NCBI GenBank assembly: GCA_964564025.1
Contig: CAZLZO010000002.1
Coordinates: forward strand, 62,001 to 126,000
Length of the DNA: 64,000 bases
Reading direction: 5' to 3'
Source: DRYM01 sp964564025
GTDB taxonomy: Archaea > Thermoproteota > Thermoprotei_A > EX4484-217-1
The translations under genes were made by a program, and so were the position numbers. This document shows positions 50,042 to 59,601 of this stretch, piece by piece. Positions within the stretch are counted from its first letter, which is position 1, and the number at the start of each line of letters is the position of its first letter. The notes below the pieces were generated by a model. It ran no database searches, was not told the origin of the DNA, and was given only the letters and a program-made list of their open reading frames with translations.

Positions 50042-52984
50042 TTGGCTGCGAAGGCAGTAATGCCCCTCAATGATTTTGCTAAATACCTTAATGAGGTAGC
50101 TGAGAAATGGCTTAAGAAATGGTATGAAGACGGCGTTTTCAACGCTGATCCTGAAGCAGGTAAACCTAAGTTCTTTATAACAGCTGCGTTTCCTTACCCT
50201 AACTCACCACTGCACATAGGCCATGCGAGAACGTATACTGTAACTGACATTTACGCCAGGTTTAAACGCATGCAAGGCTACAATGTATTATATCCTATGG
50301 GATTTCATTATACTGGAACACCCATTTTAACTATGGCTGAAGCTGTAGCAAAAGGCGATAGAGAATTAATAGACTTATTCATTAATGTATACAACATACC
50401 TAAGGAGGATATAGAGAAGCTTAAAACACCGCTTGGTATGGCAAGATACTTTCATGAAGACGCTAAGAACGCTATGAAACAATTAGGGCTCAGCATAGAC
50501 TGGAGAAGAGAATTCACAAGTATAACACCACAGTTCAGCCAGTTCATTAGATGGCAATTTCAAAAGCTTAAAGAAAAAGGTTATGTGACCCAGGGAACGC
50601 ATCCTGTTGGCTGGTGCCCTGTTCATCAAAATCCTGTGGGGCAACATGATACTAAAGGAGATGTTGAGCCTGAAATAGGCGAATTTACATTAATACTTTT
50701 CGAAGGTGAAAGTGGGGAAAAGTATCCCTGTGCAACATTAAGACCGGAAACTGTTTTCGGAGTAACGAACCTCTGGGTTAATCCTAAAAGCGAATATGTT
50801 CTAGCAGAAGTTGATGGTTCTAAGTGGATTGTGAGTTCTAAGGCGGCGTGGAAACTAACGTTTCAAAATAGAAGTGTAAAGATAATTAAGAAGATGCAGG
50901 GAAGAGAGCTTTTAGGTAAGCGCGTTAAAAACCCAATGACGGGATCTAAAGTACCTATTTTGCCCGGTGAATTTGTAGACCCCAACAATGCTTCAGGGGT
51001 TGTAATGTCTGTTCCTGCGCATGCTCCTTATGATTATGTTGCTTTGAAGGAAATAAGGGAAAGGAAAGAGTTTCTTAAGGAATATGGCGTTGACCCTAAA
51101 GAATTAAAACCTGTCTCAATAATTCATGTTGAAGGTTTTTCCGAATTCCCAGCTAAAGACATTGTTATGAAAATGAACATTAAAAGCCAGCTAGATAAGA
51201 AGCTCGAAGAAGCCACCAAGCAGCTCTACTCTTTAGAGTACCATAAGGGCGTTATGAAGGAAAATACTGGAAAATATTCTAGGTTAACCGTTAGAGAGGC
51301 TAGAGAGAAAGTTAAAGAGGATTTAACAAGCCAGGGTAAAGCAGATGTAATGTATGAAATACTTAACAAACCTGTATACTGTAGATGTGGTACAGAAATT
51401 GTTGTTAAAATTTTGGAAAACCAATGGTTCCTTGACTATTCAAACCCAAAATGGAAAGAACTTGCAAGAAAAGCGTTAAGAGCAATGAGAATTTTTCCTG
51501 AAGAGTTCAGAAAGGACTTTGAGTACATAATAGAGTGGGTTAAAGAAAGAGCATGTGCTCGACAGAGAGGATTAGGTACGGAGCTTCCATGGAGTTCTGG
51601 ATGGATTATAGAGTCCTTAAGTGACTCAACAATCTATATGGCATATTATACCATTTCAAAGTACATAAACCAATACTGTATAGAGCCGGAGAAACTGACT
51701 CATGAGGTATTCGACTACGTATTTCTTGGAGTAGGTGATGTCGAGGAAGTTTCTAAAAAATCCGGAATCCCCTCTGAAATATTGAAGGCTATGAGGGAAG
51801 AGTTTCTCTACTGGTATCCGCTTGACAGTAGACATAGTGCTAAGGATTTAGTACCTAACCACTTAACATTCTTCATATATAATCATGCAGCAATATTTCC
51901 TGAGAAGCTATGGCCTAAACAGATTGTGATCAATGGTTTCGTGCTTTACGAAGGAAAGAAAATGTCCAAATCTTTAAGAAACATAGTTCCTCTCAGAATA
52001 GCTAATAAAATCTATGGCCCAGATGTTGTGAGACTTGCTTTAGCTGTTTCAGCCGAGATAAATCAAGATGCTGACTTCAGTGTAAGTTTAGCATCAAGCA
52101 TACTTGAAAGATTAAGAAGAATAAAAAGCTACGCTGACATGTTTGTAAAAAACTACGAAATACATAGGGTTGAAGAAGGCTTCGTTTACAAATTACTGAA
52201 TAAGTTAACATACATTGACAAATGGCTTTTAAGCATTACACAAAGCAGGATAAGGGTGGTCACGGAGGCATTAGAGAACTTAAGAATACGTGAAGCATCG
52301 GGAACAGCATTGTACCTTATGGAGCAGGATTTAAAATGGTATCTTGAAATGTCTGATAACCCCAATCCATATGTGTTAAAATACTTTGTTAGTGTATGGA
52401 TAAGAATGTTAGCACCCTTTGCACCCTTCATTTCAGAGGAGCTATGGAGAACCATAGGTAAGAGAAAGTATGTTTCGTTAGCAAAATGGCCTAAATACGA
52501 TGAAAAACTAAGGGACTTTAAGGTAGAATTGGCAGTGCTATATCTAAGGAGGATTTCAAACGATATTAAAGAAATAGTTAAAGTAACTTCGATAAAGCCT
52601 TCAAGAATATATCTTTACACAGCTGCGTCTTGGAAGTATGAAGTAGTCAAGGTTGTTGTAGAGAAGCTTAAAGCTAAGGTTGAAAATCCGCAGAAGGAAA
52701 TACTAAGAGAGGTTATGAAAAACAAAGAAATTGCAAAGCACGGTAAAAAGGTTATTGAACTAGTTAAGTCACTTATAGACTTCATAACGCCTCTATCTGA
52801 AGAATACTACGACGCCATAGTTTCATTAAATGAAGAAGAAGTTTTAAGAGAGAACATTCAGTACCTTAAGAAAATACTTAAGGTCAAAGATATTATCGTA
52901 ATGAGCGAGGAAAAAGTAGACTACGATCCTAAGGGGAAAGCAAAATATGCGATTCCATGGAAGCCGGCAATATACATTGAGTAA
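50042..52984 (+). CDS. leuS: Leucyl-tRNA synthetase
   Basis: A 980-residue class I synthetase of the archaeal/eukaryotic type. The HIGH motif is PYPNSPLHIGHAR, the editing (CP1) domain spans the region with TLRPETVFGVTNLWVNP, and the KMSKS loop is GKKMSKSLRN. A C-terminal anticodon-binding and extension domain follows. The start is TTG at 50042; an ATG at 50060 (MPLNDFAKYL) is an alternative. Confidence 0.97.
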   Translation: MAAKAVMPLNDFAKYLNEVAEKWLKKWYEDGVFNADPEAGKPKFFITAAFPYPNSPLHIGHARTYTVTDIYARFKRMQGYNVLYPMGFHYTGTPILTMAEAVAKGDRELIDLFINVYNIPKEDIEKLKTPLGMARYFHEDAKNAMKQLGLSIDWRREFTSITPQFSQFIRWQFQKLKEKGYVTQGTHPVGWCPVHQNPVGQHDTKGDVEPEIGEFTLILFEGESGEKYPCATLRPETVFGVTNLWVNPKSEYVLAEVDGSKWIVSSKAAWKLTFQNRSVKIIKKMQGRELLGKRVKNPMTGSKVPILPGEFVDPNNASGVVMSVPAHAPYDYVALKEIRERKEFLKEYGVDPKELKPVSIIHVEGFSEFPAKDIVMKMNIKSQLDKKLEEATKQLYSLEYHKGVMKENTGKYSRLTVREAREKVKEDLTSQGKADVMYEILNKPVYCRCGTEIVVKILENQWFLDYSNPKWKELARKALRAMRIFPEEFRKDFEYIIEWVKERACARQRGLGTELPWSSGWIIESLSDSTIYMAYYTISKYINQYCIEPEKLTHEVFDYVFLGVGDVEEVSKKSGIPSEILKAMREEFLYWYPLDSRHSAKDLVPNHLTFFIYNHAAIFPEKLWPKQIVINGFVLYEGKKMSKSLRNIVPLRIANKIYGPDVVRLALAVSAEINQDADFSVSLASSILERLRRIKSYADMFVKNYEIHRVEEGFVYKLLNKLTYIDKWLLSITQSRIRVVTEALENLRIREASGTALYLMEQDLKWYLEMSDNPNPYVLKYFVSVWIRMLAPFAPFISEELWRTIGKRKYVSLAKWPKYDEKLRDFKVELAVLYLRRISNDIKEIVKVTSIKPSRIYLYTAASWKYEVVKVVVEKLKAKVENPQKEILREVMKNKEIAKHGKKVIELVKSLIDFITPLSEEYYDAIVSLNEEEVLRENIQYLKKILKVKDIIVMSEEKVDYDPKGKAKYAIPWKPAIYIE

Positions 52985-53017
52985 CATAATAATAGAGTAA
53001 CAAATAATAAATTGTTT

Positions 53018-53737
53018 TTAAAGAACAACTTGGCCTTTACTTATCTCCACAAAGCCGTAAGATACTAAGTCATTCAATATTCTTCTAGCAAAACTCTTAT
53101 TCACTCCCATTCTGGATGAAATTATCACTACAGCATCTTTCACATTATATTCGCCATATTCTGCTGCAGCTTCTTTGAGTATACTTAAAGCTTTAAAAAG
53201 ATAATGTGGCAGAATCTTAAAAGCATCCTCAACTCTGCTGCTGGATATAGCTAGCAAAACTTTATCAGCAAATGTTTTCAGCTCGTAAACTTTTCCCTTT
53301 CTCTTTCTACAGTAAACTCTTAAGAAGCCTTTAGCATCTCTAAGGGCTCTAGAGGGGCTGTAATCGGTGACAACAAAGTATTTTACATTTATATTCTCAA
53401 TATCGGAAGCTACTGTAATGTTTTGCTCTGAAGGATTATGTATGTGCATGGAAAAACCATTTATCATATGGACTATTTTATTAAGGTATACTAGGTTATT
53501 AAGTTTTTTAGTGCTGCTTAAGCTACTTATTAGTTCTATTTTGAAATTTCTACTATAATCAACTAGGTATATGCGATCATTAGTACAGTCAAGAAATTTA
53601 GATATGAGAAATGCTTGAAGTTTTTGTTTAGCTGCTTCATAGTTGCTTAGAATCGCGATTTTCTTATTATAAGGCCATACAAGAATTCTTTCTAAAGCTT
53701 CTACTCCTAAGCGGCATTTCATTTTTCCTACGACCAT
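53018..53737 (-). CDS. Protein of unknown function with C-terminal winged helix
   Basis: A 239-residue protein. The last 60 residues (YNVKDAVVIISSRMGVNKSF, ARRILNDLVSYGFVEISKG) look like a winged-helix domain. The N-terminal part (LERILVWPYNKKIAILSNYE) may be a Rossmann-like domain without a P-loop. An ATG at 53722 (MKCRLGVEALER) may be the true start. A TATA-like TTTATAAATT (minus, about 53767-53776) lies upstream. The function is unknown. Confidence 0.6.
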   Translation of the reverse strand: MVVGKMKCRLGVEALERILVWPYNKKIAILSNYEAAKQKLQAFLISKFLDCTNDRIYLVDYSRNFKIELISSLSSTKKLNNLVYLNKIVHMINGFSMHIHNPSEQNITVASDIENINVKYFVVTDYSPSRALRDAKGFLRVYCRKRKGKVYELKTFADKVLLAISSSRVEDAFKILPHYLFKALSILKEAAAEYGEYNVKDAVVIISSRMGVNKSFARRILNDLVSYGFVEISKGQVVL

Positions 53738-53798
53738 ACTATGGTATTTTTTGAGAAAGATATTTTAATTTATAAAGCTCGAAGTAAGTATTGGTACT

Positions 53799-53857
53799 AG
53801 ATGATTGAAAATTAGCCCGCTGACTATTCTGGATGATGTAACGCAGGCCTTGATGAA
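53799..53857 (+). ncRNA. Candidate C/D-box-like small RNA (weak)
   Basis: Between two minus-strand genes the plus strand shows ATGATTG (53801-53807, box-C-like), CTGA (53820-53823, perfect D'), ATGATGT (53833-53839, C'-like) and TTGA (53850-53853, D-like). Guide intervals are 12 and 10 nt, and a TATA-like TTTATAAAG lies about 26 bp upstream. Three of the four boxes deviate from consensus, and I could not match the guides to rRNA. Confidence 0.3.
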
Positions 53858-53860
53858 AAA

Positions 53861-54202
53861 CTATGATTTCTCTTCCTCTTCAAGTGCTGCAAGCATTTCT
53901 CTATATTTTTCTTCCATTATTTTCTCTAATTCAGGAGGTATTCCAAAACCTACTATTTCAACATTAACGTTTTTAACTCCTTTAACGGATCTTGCAGCTT
54001 CTTCAACATTTGCTATAAGAACGTATGCTATTGGGCAGAAAGGTGTTGTTAGCATTAAGCCTATTCTTACGTTTCCTTCATCATCTACTTCAATGCTTCT
54101 AATGAATCCTCCATCTACAAGGTTTATTCCTATTTCCGGATCCATTACCTTCCTTAGTCTATTCTTTATTTCACTAACTATTTCCTCCTTATTTATGGTC
54201 AT
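53861..54202 (-). CDS. DUF59/MIP18-type iron-sulfur assembly protein
   Basis: A 113-residue protein with the MIP18 pattern: KVMDPEIGINLVDGGFI (DPE-x-G-x-N-x-V-D), VRIGLMLTTPFCPIAYVL with the conserved cysteine, and a C-terminal acidic helix. Such proteins help mature Fe-S clusters, often with Mrp/ApbC. It fits the many Fe-S proteins in this window. It is divergent from the phosphohexuloisomerase gene. Confidence 0.88.
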   Translation of the reverse strand: MTINKEEIVSEIKNRLRKVMDPEIGINLVDGGFIRSIEVDDEGNVRIGLMLTTPFCPIAYVLIANVEEAARSVKGVKNVNVEIVGFGIPPELEKIMEEKYREMLAALEEEEKS

Positions 54203-54318
54203 GAAATATACACCATACTTCTTTCACGGTGTTAAAGGAGGGAGAGGTAAATTAACTTTACTAAGTTCTCGATTTAATTTAATGCATAGAAGTGCAATAG
54301 TTAATCTTAAAACTATGT

Positions 54319-54963
54319 ATGTGCAATATTCCCATAACGGGCACTTTCTTGAAACCTCTTGAGGCATTAAAAAAGTCAATGAAGGAAATAGCATTATTCA
54401 TAGGTACAGCAATAAACCATATTAAGGACGAAGAAGTTGAAAAAATGATTAACGTACTTGTAAAAGCGTATTGTGAAAATGGAAAAAGGAAGATTTTAGT
54501 AATGGGCGCTGGCCGTTCCGGACTTGTTGGTAAAGCATTCGCTATGAGACTAATGCATTTAGGATACAACGCGTTTGTTTTAGGAGAAACAATTGTTCCG
54601 AGAATAGGTAAAAACGACATAGTAATAGCTATTTCAGGCTCCGGTAGAACAAGGCTCATAGTTACTGCAGCTGAAGCAGCTAAGGCTGTAGGAGCAACAT
54701 TAATAGCTATAACAACATACCCTGATTCACCTTTAGGAAAGTTAGCAGATATCGTAGTAACTGTCCCTGGAAGATCTAAAGTAGCTAAAGAGGAAGACTA
54801 TTTTGCAAGACAAATCCTAGGAATTCATGAACCTTTAGCTCCCTTAGGTACGCTTTTCGAAGATACATGCATGGTTTTTCTTGACGGCCTAATAGTGGAG
54901 CTTATGAGGAGACTAGGCAAAAATGAGAAAGAAATTAGGCAAAGACATGCAAATATAGAATAA
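54319..54963 (+). CDS. hxlB: 6-phospho-3-hexuloisomerase (SIS domain)
   Basis: A 214-residue SIS-fold isomerase interconverting hexulose-6-phosphate and fructose-6-phosphate. The sugar-phosphate site is seen in MGAGRSGLVGKAFAMRLMHL, AISGSGRTRLIVTAAEAAK and PLGTLFEDTCM, which are typical of PHI. Archaea without an oxidative pentose-phosphate pathway use it with hexulose-6-phosphate synthase in reverse to make ribulose-5-phosphate. No synthase gene is present in this window. An internal ATG at 54379 is an alternative start. Confidence 0.88.
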   Translation: MCNIPITGTFLKPLEALKKSMKEIALFIGTAINHIKDEEVEKMINVLVKAYCENGKRKILVMGAGRSGLVGKAFAMRLMHLGYNAFVLGETIVPRIGKNDIVIAISGSGRTRLIVTAAEAAKAVGATLIAITTYPDSPLGKLADIVVTVPGRSKVAKEEDYFARQILGIHEPLAPLGTLFEDTCMVFLDGLIVELMRRLGKNEKEIRQRHANIE

Positions 54964-55124
54964 GCATTATAGCAACATAGAGGCACCTAAATTAATACTA
55001 GTGTTTCTTAGAATTCCTTCTCTTCAATAATACTGACCAAAGCTCAGTGTCTGTTTATATTGTGAGAAATATGATACCTAAATATAGAGTAAATTTAAGA
55101 AAACCACCTTGAGGAGCGTATAAT

Positions 55125-55703
55125 ATGCTTATTGTAGCTGTAGGATCAAGAAATCCCTCAAAAATAAGGGGGGTAAAGAAAGCCTTTGAGAAAACGTATA
55201 AAACATATGTGAAAATTTTGAACTACGCAGTTAAAACTTCCCTACCTCCTCAACCAATAGGTTTGTCACTAACTATTAGAGGAGCCGTTGAAAGAGCATT
55301 GGCTGTAAAATCTAAAGTTTCAGCAGATTTCTATGTAGGGCTTGAAGCAGGCTTAATTCCAATTCCAGCAACAATAACAGGATATATGGATTTCCAAATA
55401 GCCGCTATTATGGATAATGAGGATAAGGTAACGTTAGGTTTTGGTCCTGGATTTGAATTTCCCAGCAATGCTGTAGAGTATGTCCTAAGAGGTGGAAGAG
55501 AAATAGAAGAAGCTATGGTCAAAATTTCTGAAATAGAAAATATAGGGGATAAAATGGGTGCCATAGGATTTTTAACAAACAATGTTATCACTAGAGAAAA
55601 CCTTTCAGAATTAGCAGTAATAATGGCTCTCGTACCTAGGATAAAAAGAAATCTTTATAGAGAAATACCTAATGTTCATGAGGTCCTAGACATTTTGAGG
55701 TAA
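55125..55703 (+). CDS. Inosine/xanthosine triphosphatase (DUF84/YjjX family)
   Basis: A 192-residue house-cleaning nucleoside triphosphatase. The N-terminus VAVGSRNPSKIRGVKKAFE and the segment ADFYVGLEAGLI are family signatures, along with GDKMGAIGFLTNNVITRENL. It removes deaminated purine nucleotides before they enter nucleic acids. GAGGAG lies upstream of the ATG. Confidence 0.9.
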   Translation: MLIVAVGSRNPSKIRGVKKAFEKTYKTYVKILNYAVKTSLPPQPIGLSLTIRGAVERALAVKSKVSADFYVGLEAGLIPIPATITGYMDFQIAAIMDNEDKVTLGFGPGFEFPSNAVEYVLRGGREIEEAMVKISEIENIGDKMGAIGFLTNNVITRENLSELAVIMALVPRIKRNLYREIPNVHEVLDILR

Positions 55704-55803
55704 TACAATGTAGTTAATGTTTTAAACTTGCGGCAATGAAGAATTAAAAATTAGAGGGCCCGTTAACAAGACTGCGGCTAAATACGATGGTAGGTTAGGG
55801 ATT

Positions 55804-56781
55804 ATGTTAAATACTGTACACGAAGGTTATGTCTTGAAGTTATATGATGGAACATTATGGCTTGCAAAGTGGAATATTCATGATAACTTCAAAAACATTG
55901 TTGCTTTACCGTGGCGTACTAATGGCGTTGCAAAGTTTACAACATTTCATGATAAATTACATTATGCAAAAAGTAAATATCCTTATTTAATTAAGGTTGT
56001 TGAAGCATACAATAAAGTATTACCCGTTATTCCTAAGAACTATGTAAGGAAAGTGTATGATCCTTTTTCGGAAGCTAAAAGAGTAGTTTTCTCACCTCTC
56101 CCGCATGAGAAACTATCGAGAGAGCTGATATTACTTTTAATTTCAGAAGCAAATATTGACTTAGACGATATAGGTCTAGTACATTCTTCCACCACAGAAC
56201 CCATAATAGTGTCTCGAGGTAAATTAAACGCTTACAAAATATATAATGCTATTAGAAGACTTTTCTTCACAACAAACATGTTTAACCATTTAGAACCAGG
56301 CAGTCTCTTTAATGTTAAAAGTCATGACATATATGTGCGTATATCTAATCACGTGCTTAAATCATTATACTCTAGAAAGTACTTAAATGGTGTTTTTAAT
56401 TCATCAATAACCTATACAATAAGGCTTTTGGAAGATGAAATATATGGTTTTGAAGATTTAAAAGTTAAAAGTTTTGGCAGAGTTACATTATTAGCTAAGA
56501 TAGTTGATGATAGGAAGGCAATATTCTACCCAAGCAGGTACGGTATAGAGGTTTTAAGTATTGCTGAAGGGAATTCAAGAGCGAAATTCGCAAGCGAAAT
56601 AATAGCATTTAATGATGGATTTAGAGAAGCGGCTTGGGAAGGCTCTGAAGTACTTGTTCAAGGAGTTTTAGAGAAAGTTATCGATAATATTGAAGGGAGG
56701 GAATACTATAGGGTATCTGTCGGGTTTTCTAAAGACCTAATATTACCGCTACAGAGAAAACATATTCCTTTATATGCTTAA
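55804..56781 (+). CDS. Archaeal protein similar to COG1665-type predicted nucleotidyltransferases
   Basis: A 325-residue soluble protein. The N-terminal segment EGYVLKLYDGTLWLAKWNIH and the following IVALPWRTNGV recall a conserved archaeal family annotated as predicted nucleotidyltransferases. The assignment is from pattern memory only. The C-terminal part (EIIAFNDGFREAAWEGSEVL, then VLVQGVLEKV) is compact and strand-rich. No catalytic motif can be named. Confidence 0.55.
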   Translation: MLNTVHEGYVLKLYDGTLWLAKWNIHDNFKNIVALPWRTNGVAKFTTFHDKLHYAKSKYPYLIKVVEAYNKVLPVIPKNYVRKVYDPFSEAKRVVFSPLPHEKLSRELILLLISEANIDLDDIGLVHSSTTEPIIVSRGKLNAYKIYNAIRRLFFTTNMFNHLEPGSLFNVKSHDIYVRISNHVLKSLYSRKYLNGVFNSSITYTIRLLEDEIYGFEDLKVKSFGRVTLLAKIVDDRKAIFYPSRYGIEVLSIAEGNSRAKFASEIIAFNDGFREAAWEGSEVLVQGVLEKVIDNIEGREYYRVSVGFSKDLILPLQRKHIPLYA

Positions 56782-56865
56782 AATAACCTATGTTACCAAT
56801 AAATATGGTATTTTCGAAAAATCGTATATATGGGCTGAGTTGAAAACATAAGCGGGAGTTTAAGA

Positions 56866-58113
56866 TTGGCAGAAAACCCTTATGAAATGGCTTTAAAGCA
56901 GCTAAAGAAGGCTATCGATGTTCTTGGCTATGACCGCAATATTTACGAGATCTTAAGTAAGCCTCAGCGCATACTTGAAGTAAGTATTCCTGTGAAAATG
57001 GATGACGGTTCAGTAAAGGTTTTTGTTGGCTACCGTGTTCAGCACAATGATGCCTTAGGTCCATATAAAGGTGGTGTAAGATACCACCCAGGTGTTACTA
57101 AAGACGAAGTCATTGCTTTAGCCATGTGGATGACGTGGAAGTGTAGTGTAGCTGATTTACCATACGGTGGTGGCAAAGGAGGCGTACGTGTGGATCCAAG
57201 AACTCTGTCACGTAGAGAACTTGAACAATTATCTAGGGGCTACATTAGGGCAATAGCGCCAATAATAGGTCCAGACATAGACATTCCGGCTCCAGATGTT
57301 TACACAAACCCCCAAATCATGGCTTGGTTTATGGATGAGTTCAGCAAACTTAAGGGTAGAAATGTTCCAGGCGTAGTAACAGCGAAACCTGTAGAGTTAT
57401 GGGGCTCTTATGGTAGGATCGAAGCCACGGGATATGGAGTAGCTGTAGCTGCAAAATTTGCCTCAAGAAAGTATGGTCTACCGTTCGAGGGGGCAAGGGT
57501 CGCTATACAGGGCTATGGTAACGTAGGCTATTATTCAGCATTATTCATGCATGAATGGGGTGCAAAAGTAGTTGCTGTTAGTGACAGTAAAGGTGGAATA
57601 TACAATCCAGAAGGATTTGACCCTAACGAAGTGAAAGCATTTAAGGAGAGAACAGGTACTGTCGTTGGATTTCCTGATGCTAAAAAGGATATAACTAATG
57701 AGGAATTATTAACATTAGAAGACATAGACATACTTGTTCCTGCAGCCATAGAAAATGTAATAACTGTTAATAATGCTGATAAAATCCATGCAAAAATAAT
57801 CATTGAAGGAGCAAACGGCCCTGTAACGCCTGAAGCTGACGAAATGTTGTTTAAGAAGGAAATAGTCGTTGTTCCCGACATAATAGCTAATGCTGGAGGA
57901 GTAATTGTTTCATACTATGAATGGGTTCAAAATCTTCAAGGATTACAGTGGAAATTAAATGATGTACTTAGAATGCTTGAAGATAAAATGCTTTCAGCGC
58001 TCGATAAAGTATATAAAAAGTATTACAAGCTGGGAACTAATCTAAGAACAGCAGCCTATGCTGTTGCTGTAGAAAGAGTTGTTAACGCTATGAAACTTAG
58101 AGGTTGGATTTAA
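56866..58113 (+). CDS. gdhA: Glutamate dehydrogenase
   Basis: A 415-residue hexameric enzyme interconverting glutamate and 2-oxoglutarate plus ammonia. The catalytic region reads YRVQHNDALGPYKGGVRYHP and LPYGGGKGGVRVDP with the active lysines. The nucleotide-binding domain has VAIQGYGNVGYYSALFMHE. The start is TTG at 56866 with GGGAG upstream. It could use NAD or NADP. Confidence 0.96.
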   Translation: MAENPYEMALKQLKKAIDVLGYDRNIYEILSKPQRILEVSIPVKMDDGSVKVFVGYRVQHNDALGPYKGGVRYHPGVTKDEVIALAMWMTWKCSVADLPYGGGKGGVRVDPRTLSRRELEQLSRGYIRAIAPIIGPDIDIPAPDVYTNPQIMAWFMDEFSKLKGRNVPGVVTAKPVELWGSYGRIEATGYGVAVAAKFASRKYGLPFEGARVAIQGYGNVGYYSALFMHEWGAKVVAVSDSKGGIYNPEGFDPNEVKAFKERTGTVVGFPDAKKDITNEELLTLEDIDILVPAAIENVITVNNADKIHAKIIIEGANGPVTPEADEMLFKKEIVVVPDIIANAGGVIVSYYEWVQNLQGLQWKLNDVLRMLEDKMLSALDKVYKKYYKLGTNLRTAAYAVAVERVVNAMKLRGWI

Positions 58114-58198
58114 AAGCATCTAAAATTTAGTTTAGGTTAGTGTTTAGTAGAATTGGATTAACTTAGTTTTAAGTATAATTGAATTGAGGTGATAGAGA

Positions 58199-58612
58199 AT
58201 GAGAGTTTATGTGAAAGAACTAACACTAAGTACGAGTTCAAAATATCAGCTTATTGACATAACTTATGAAGTGGAAAGTATAGTTAAGGAGAGTGGAATA
58301 AAAAATGGACTTTGCTTAGTTTTTGCTCCCCATGCTACAGCTGCAATTATAGCCAACGAGCATGAGAAAGGACTTATGGAGGATATTCTTAAGAAGATAA
58401 AGGATGAATTTCCTGAAAATGGGAAATGGCAACATAATATAATCGATGATAATGCACACGCACATTTAGCTTCAGCATTTATAGGTGCTGACAGAGTATT
58501 TCCAGTAATTAATGGAAGACTAATTAGAGGAACATGGCAGAACATTTTCCTAATAGAAATGGATGGACCAAGAGGATATAGGAGGATTATTGTAGAAGTT
58601 ATAGGAGAGTAA
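58199..58612 (+). CDS. YjbQ (UPF0047) family protein
   Basis: A 137-residue trimeric beta-sandwich protein with signatures LVFAPHATAAIIANEHEKG and the C-terminal GTWQNIFLIEMDGPR. YjbQ homologues show weak thiamine-phosphate-synthase activity; the biological role remains unclear. A strong GAGGTG lies upstream of the ATG. Confidence 0.92.
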   Translation: MRVYVKELTLSTSSKYQLIDITYEVESIVKESGIKNGLCLVFAPHATAAIIANEHEKGLMEDILKKIKDEFPENGKWQHNIIDDNAHAHLASAFIGADRVFPVINGRLIRGTWQNIFLIEMDGPRGYRRIIVEVIGE

Positions 58613-58800
58613 ATGATTTACATAACAACATAACATTACAAAATATAACTGAAGAGATAAGTTTAAAGTATAATAGTTCACCCTATGTTAGAGTGCCATA
58701 ATATGGTTAGTAGAAGCTTTAAAGAATGAAAAATGGTCTATTCATAGAAAACGTTTGCTTTAAAATGGTTAATTATGGTATATGTATGTGAGCACTTAAG

Positions 58801-59592
58801 GTGTGGGTTGTGAAGCCAAAAATAATTTCAACTTTCGTACCTACTGGAGGTAGACGAATAGTTGAATTGGCCCTTGAAATTCTAAATAAACCAGGTTCTA
58901 TAGCTAAAATTTCTAAGCTACTTGCAGAGCATAATGTTAATATTCTATGGGGTTTTCATGCAGCTGCACCCGAAGACAGAGTTGAAATTTGGGGTCTTTT
59001 CGTTGAAGTTCCAGCAAATGTAGATTTAGATACGTTAATAAGTAAGCTTAAATCATTAAACGTTGTTTTCAATGTGAAATATTCTGAAAAGAAATATGGT
59101 CAATTCCTTGTTGATACAATATATTATCCGATATTAACGACTATGGGTGAACAAGTAGCGCTACTTTCATGGAGTGAGTGCATTGACATGCTTAAGTTCA
59201 TTAAGGAAGCATATGGTGTTAAGGCACTATATGAAATAGGTAAAAGGCTTATTGGTAAATTTGCGAAAAACATGTGTAAAACTCTTAGAAGTATGAATTT
59301 AAGTGAAAAAGAAATGATAGAGTACATTGCTGATGCGCTTACAGCAAGAGGTTATGGAAAATTTGAGATAAAGAGTTTAGATGTGGATAGAGGCATGATC
59401 ATTATTTCCGCATCTGAAAACATAGAATGTTCTTCGCTAAGAGATGTTAAGGAAGAGATTTGGAGAGGGCTTATAGTTGGAATGCTTGAGGAAATGGCTA
59501 AAGAAATCTTCAAAAGGAACGTTGAAGTTAAAGAGCTTACGTGTAAGTGTATTAAGCAACCCTATTGCGAATATGTTATAAAATATAAGTAA
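58801..59592 (+). CDS. ACT-domain plus V4R-domain sensor protein
   Basis: A 263-residue protein. Residues about 16-85 form an ACT regulatory domain (LEILNKPGSIAKISKLLAEH, VNILWGFHAA). Residues about 115-260 form a 4-vinyl reductase (V4R) domain with a cysteine-containing end (KELTCKCIKQPYCEYVIKY). V4R domains bind small hydrophobic ligands or metals in regulators and tetrapyrrole enzymes. The gene abuts the radical SAM gene, so its ligand may relate to that reaction. The start is GTG at 58801. Confidence 0.8.
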   Translation: MWVVKPKIISTFVPTGGRRIVELALEILNKPGSIAKISKLLAEHNVNILWGFHAAAPEDRVEIWGLFVEVPANVDLDTLISKLKSLNVVFNVKYSEKKYGQFLVDTIYYPILTTMGEQVALLSWSECIDMLKFIKEAYGVKALYEIGKRLIGKFAKNMCKTLRSMNLSEKEMIEYIADALTARGYGKFEIKSLDVDRGMIIISASENIECSSLRDVKEEIWRGLIVGMLEEMAKEIFKRNVEVKELTCKCIKQPYCEYVIKYK

Positions 59593-59601
59593 TTGGACGC
59601 T

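Noticed and set aside
53805..54362. A 185-codon plus-strand open frame
   Set aside because: It is antisense to the DUF59 gene (53861-54202), whose conserved DPE motif and cysteine are clear; the plus-strand translation is low-complexity Ser/Ile/Phe-rich, as expected for a shadow.
54964..55124. C/D-like RNA around ACTGA and TCAGT
   Set aside because: The two segments form a simple 5-bp hairpin; no box C (RTGATGA) is found on either strand.
55704..55803. Small RNA with a GCGGC repeat and GGGCCC palindrome
   Set aside because: Two short motifs only; no box elements, no extended pairing and no promoter clearly placed.
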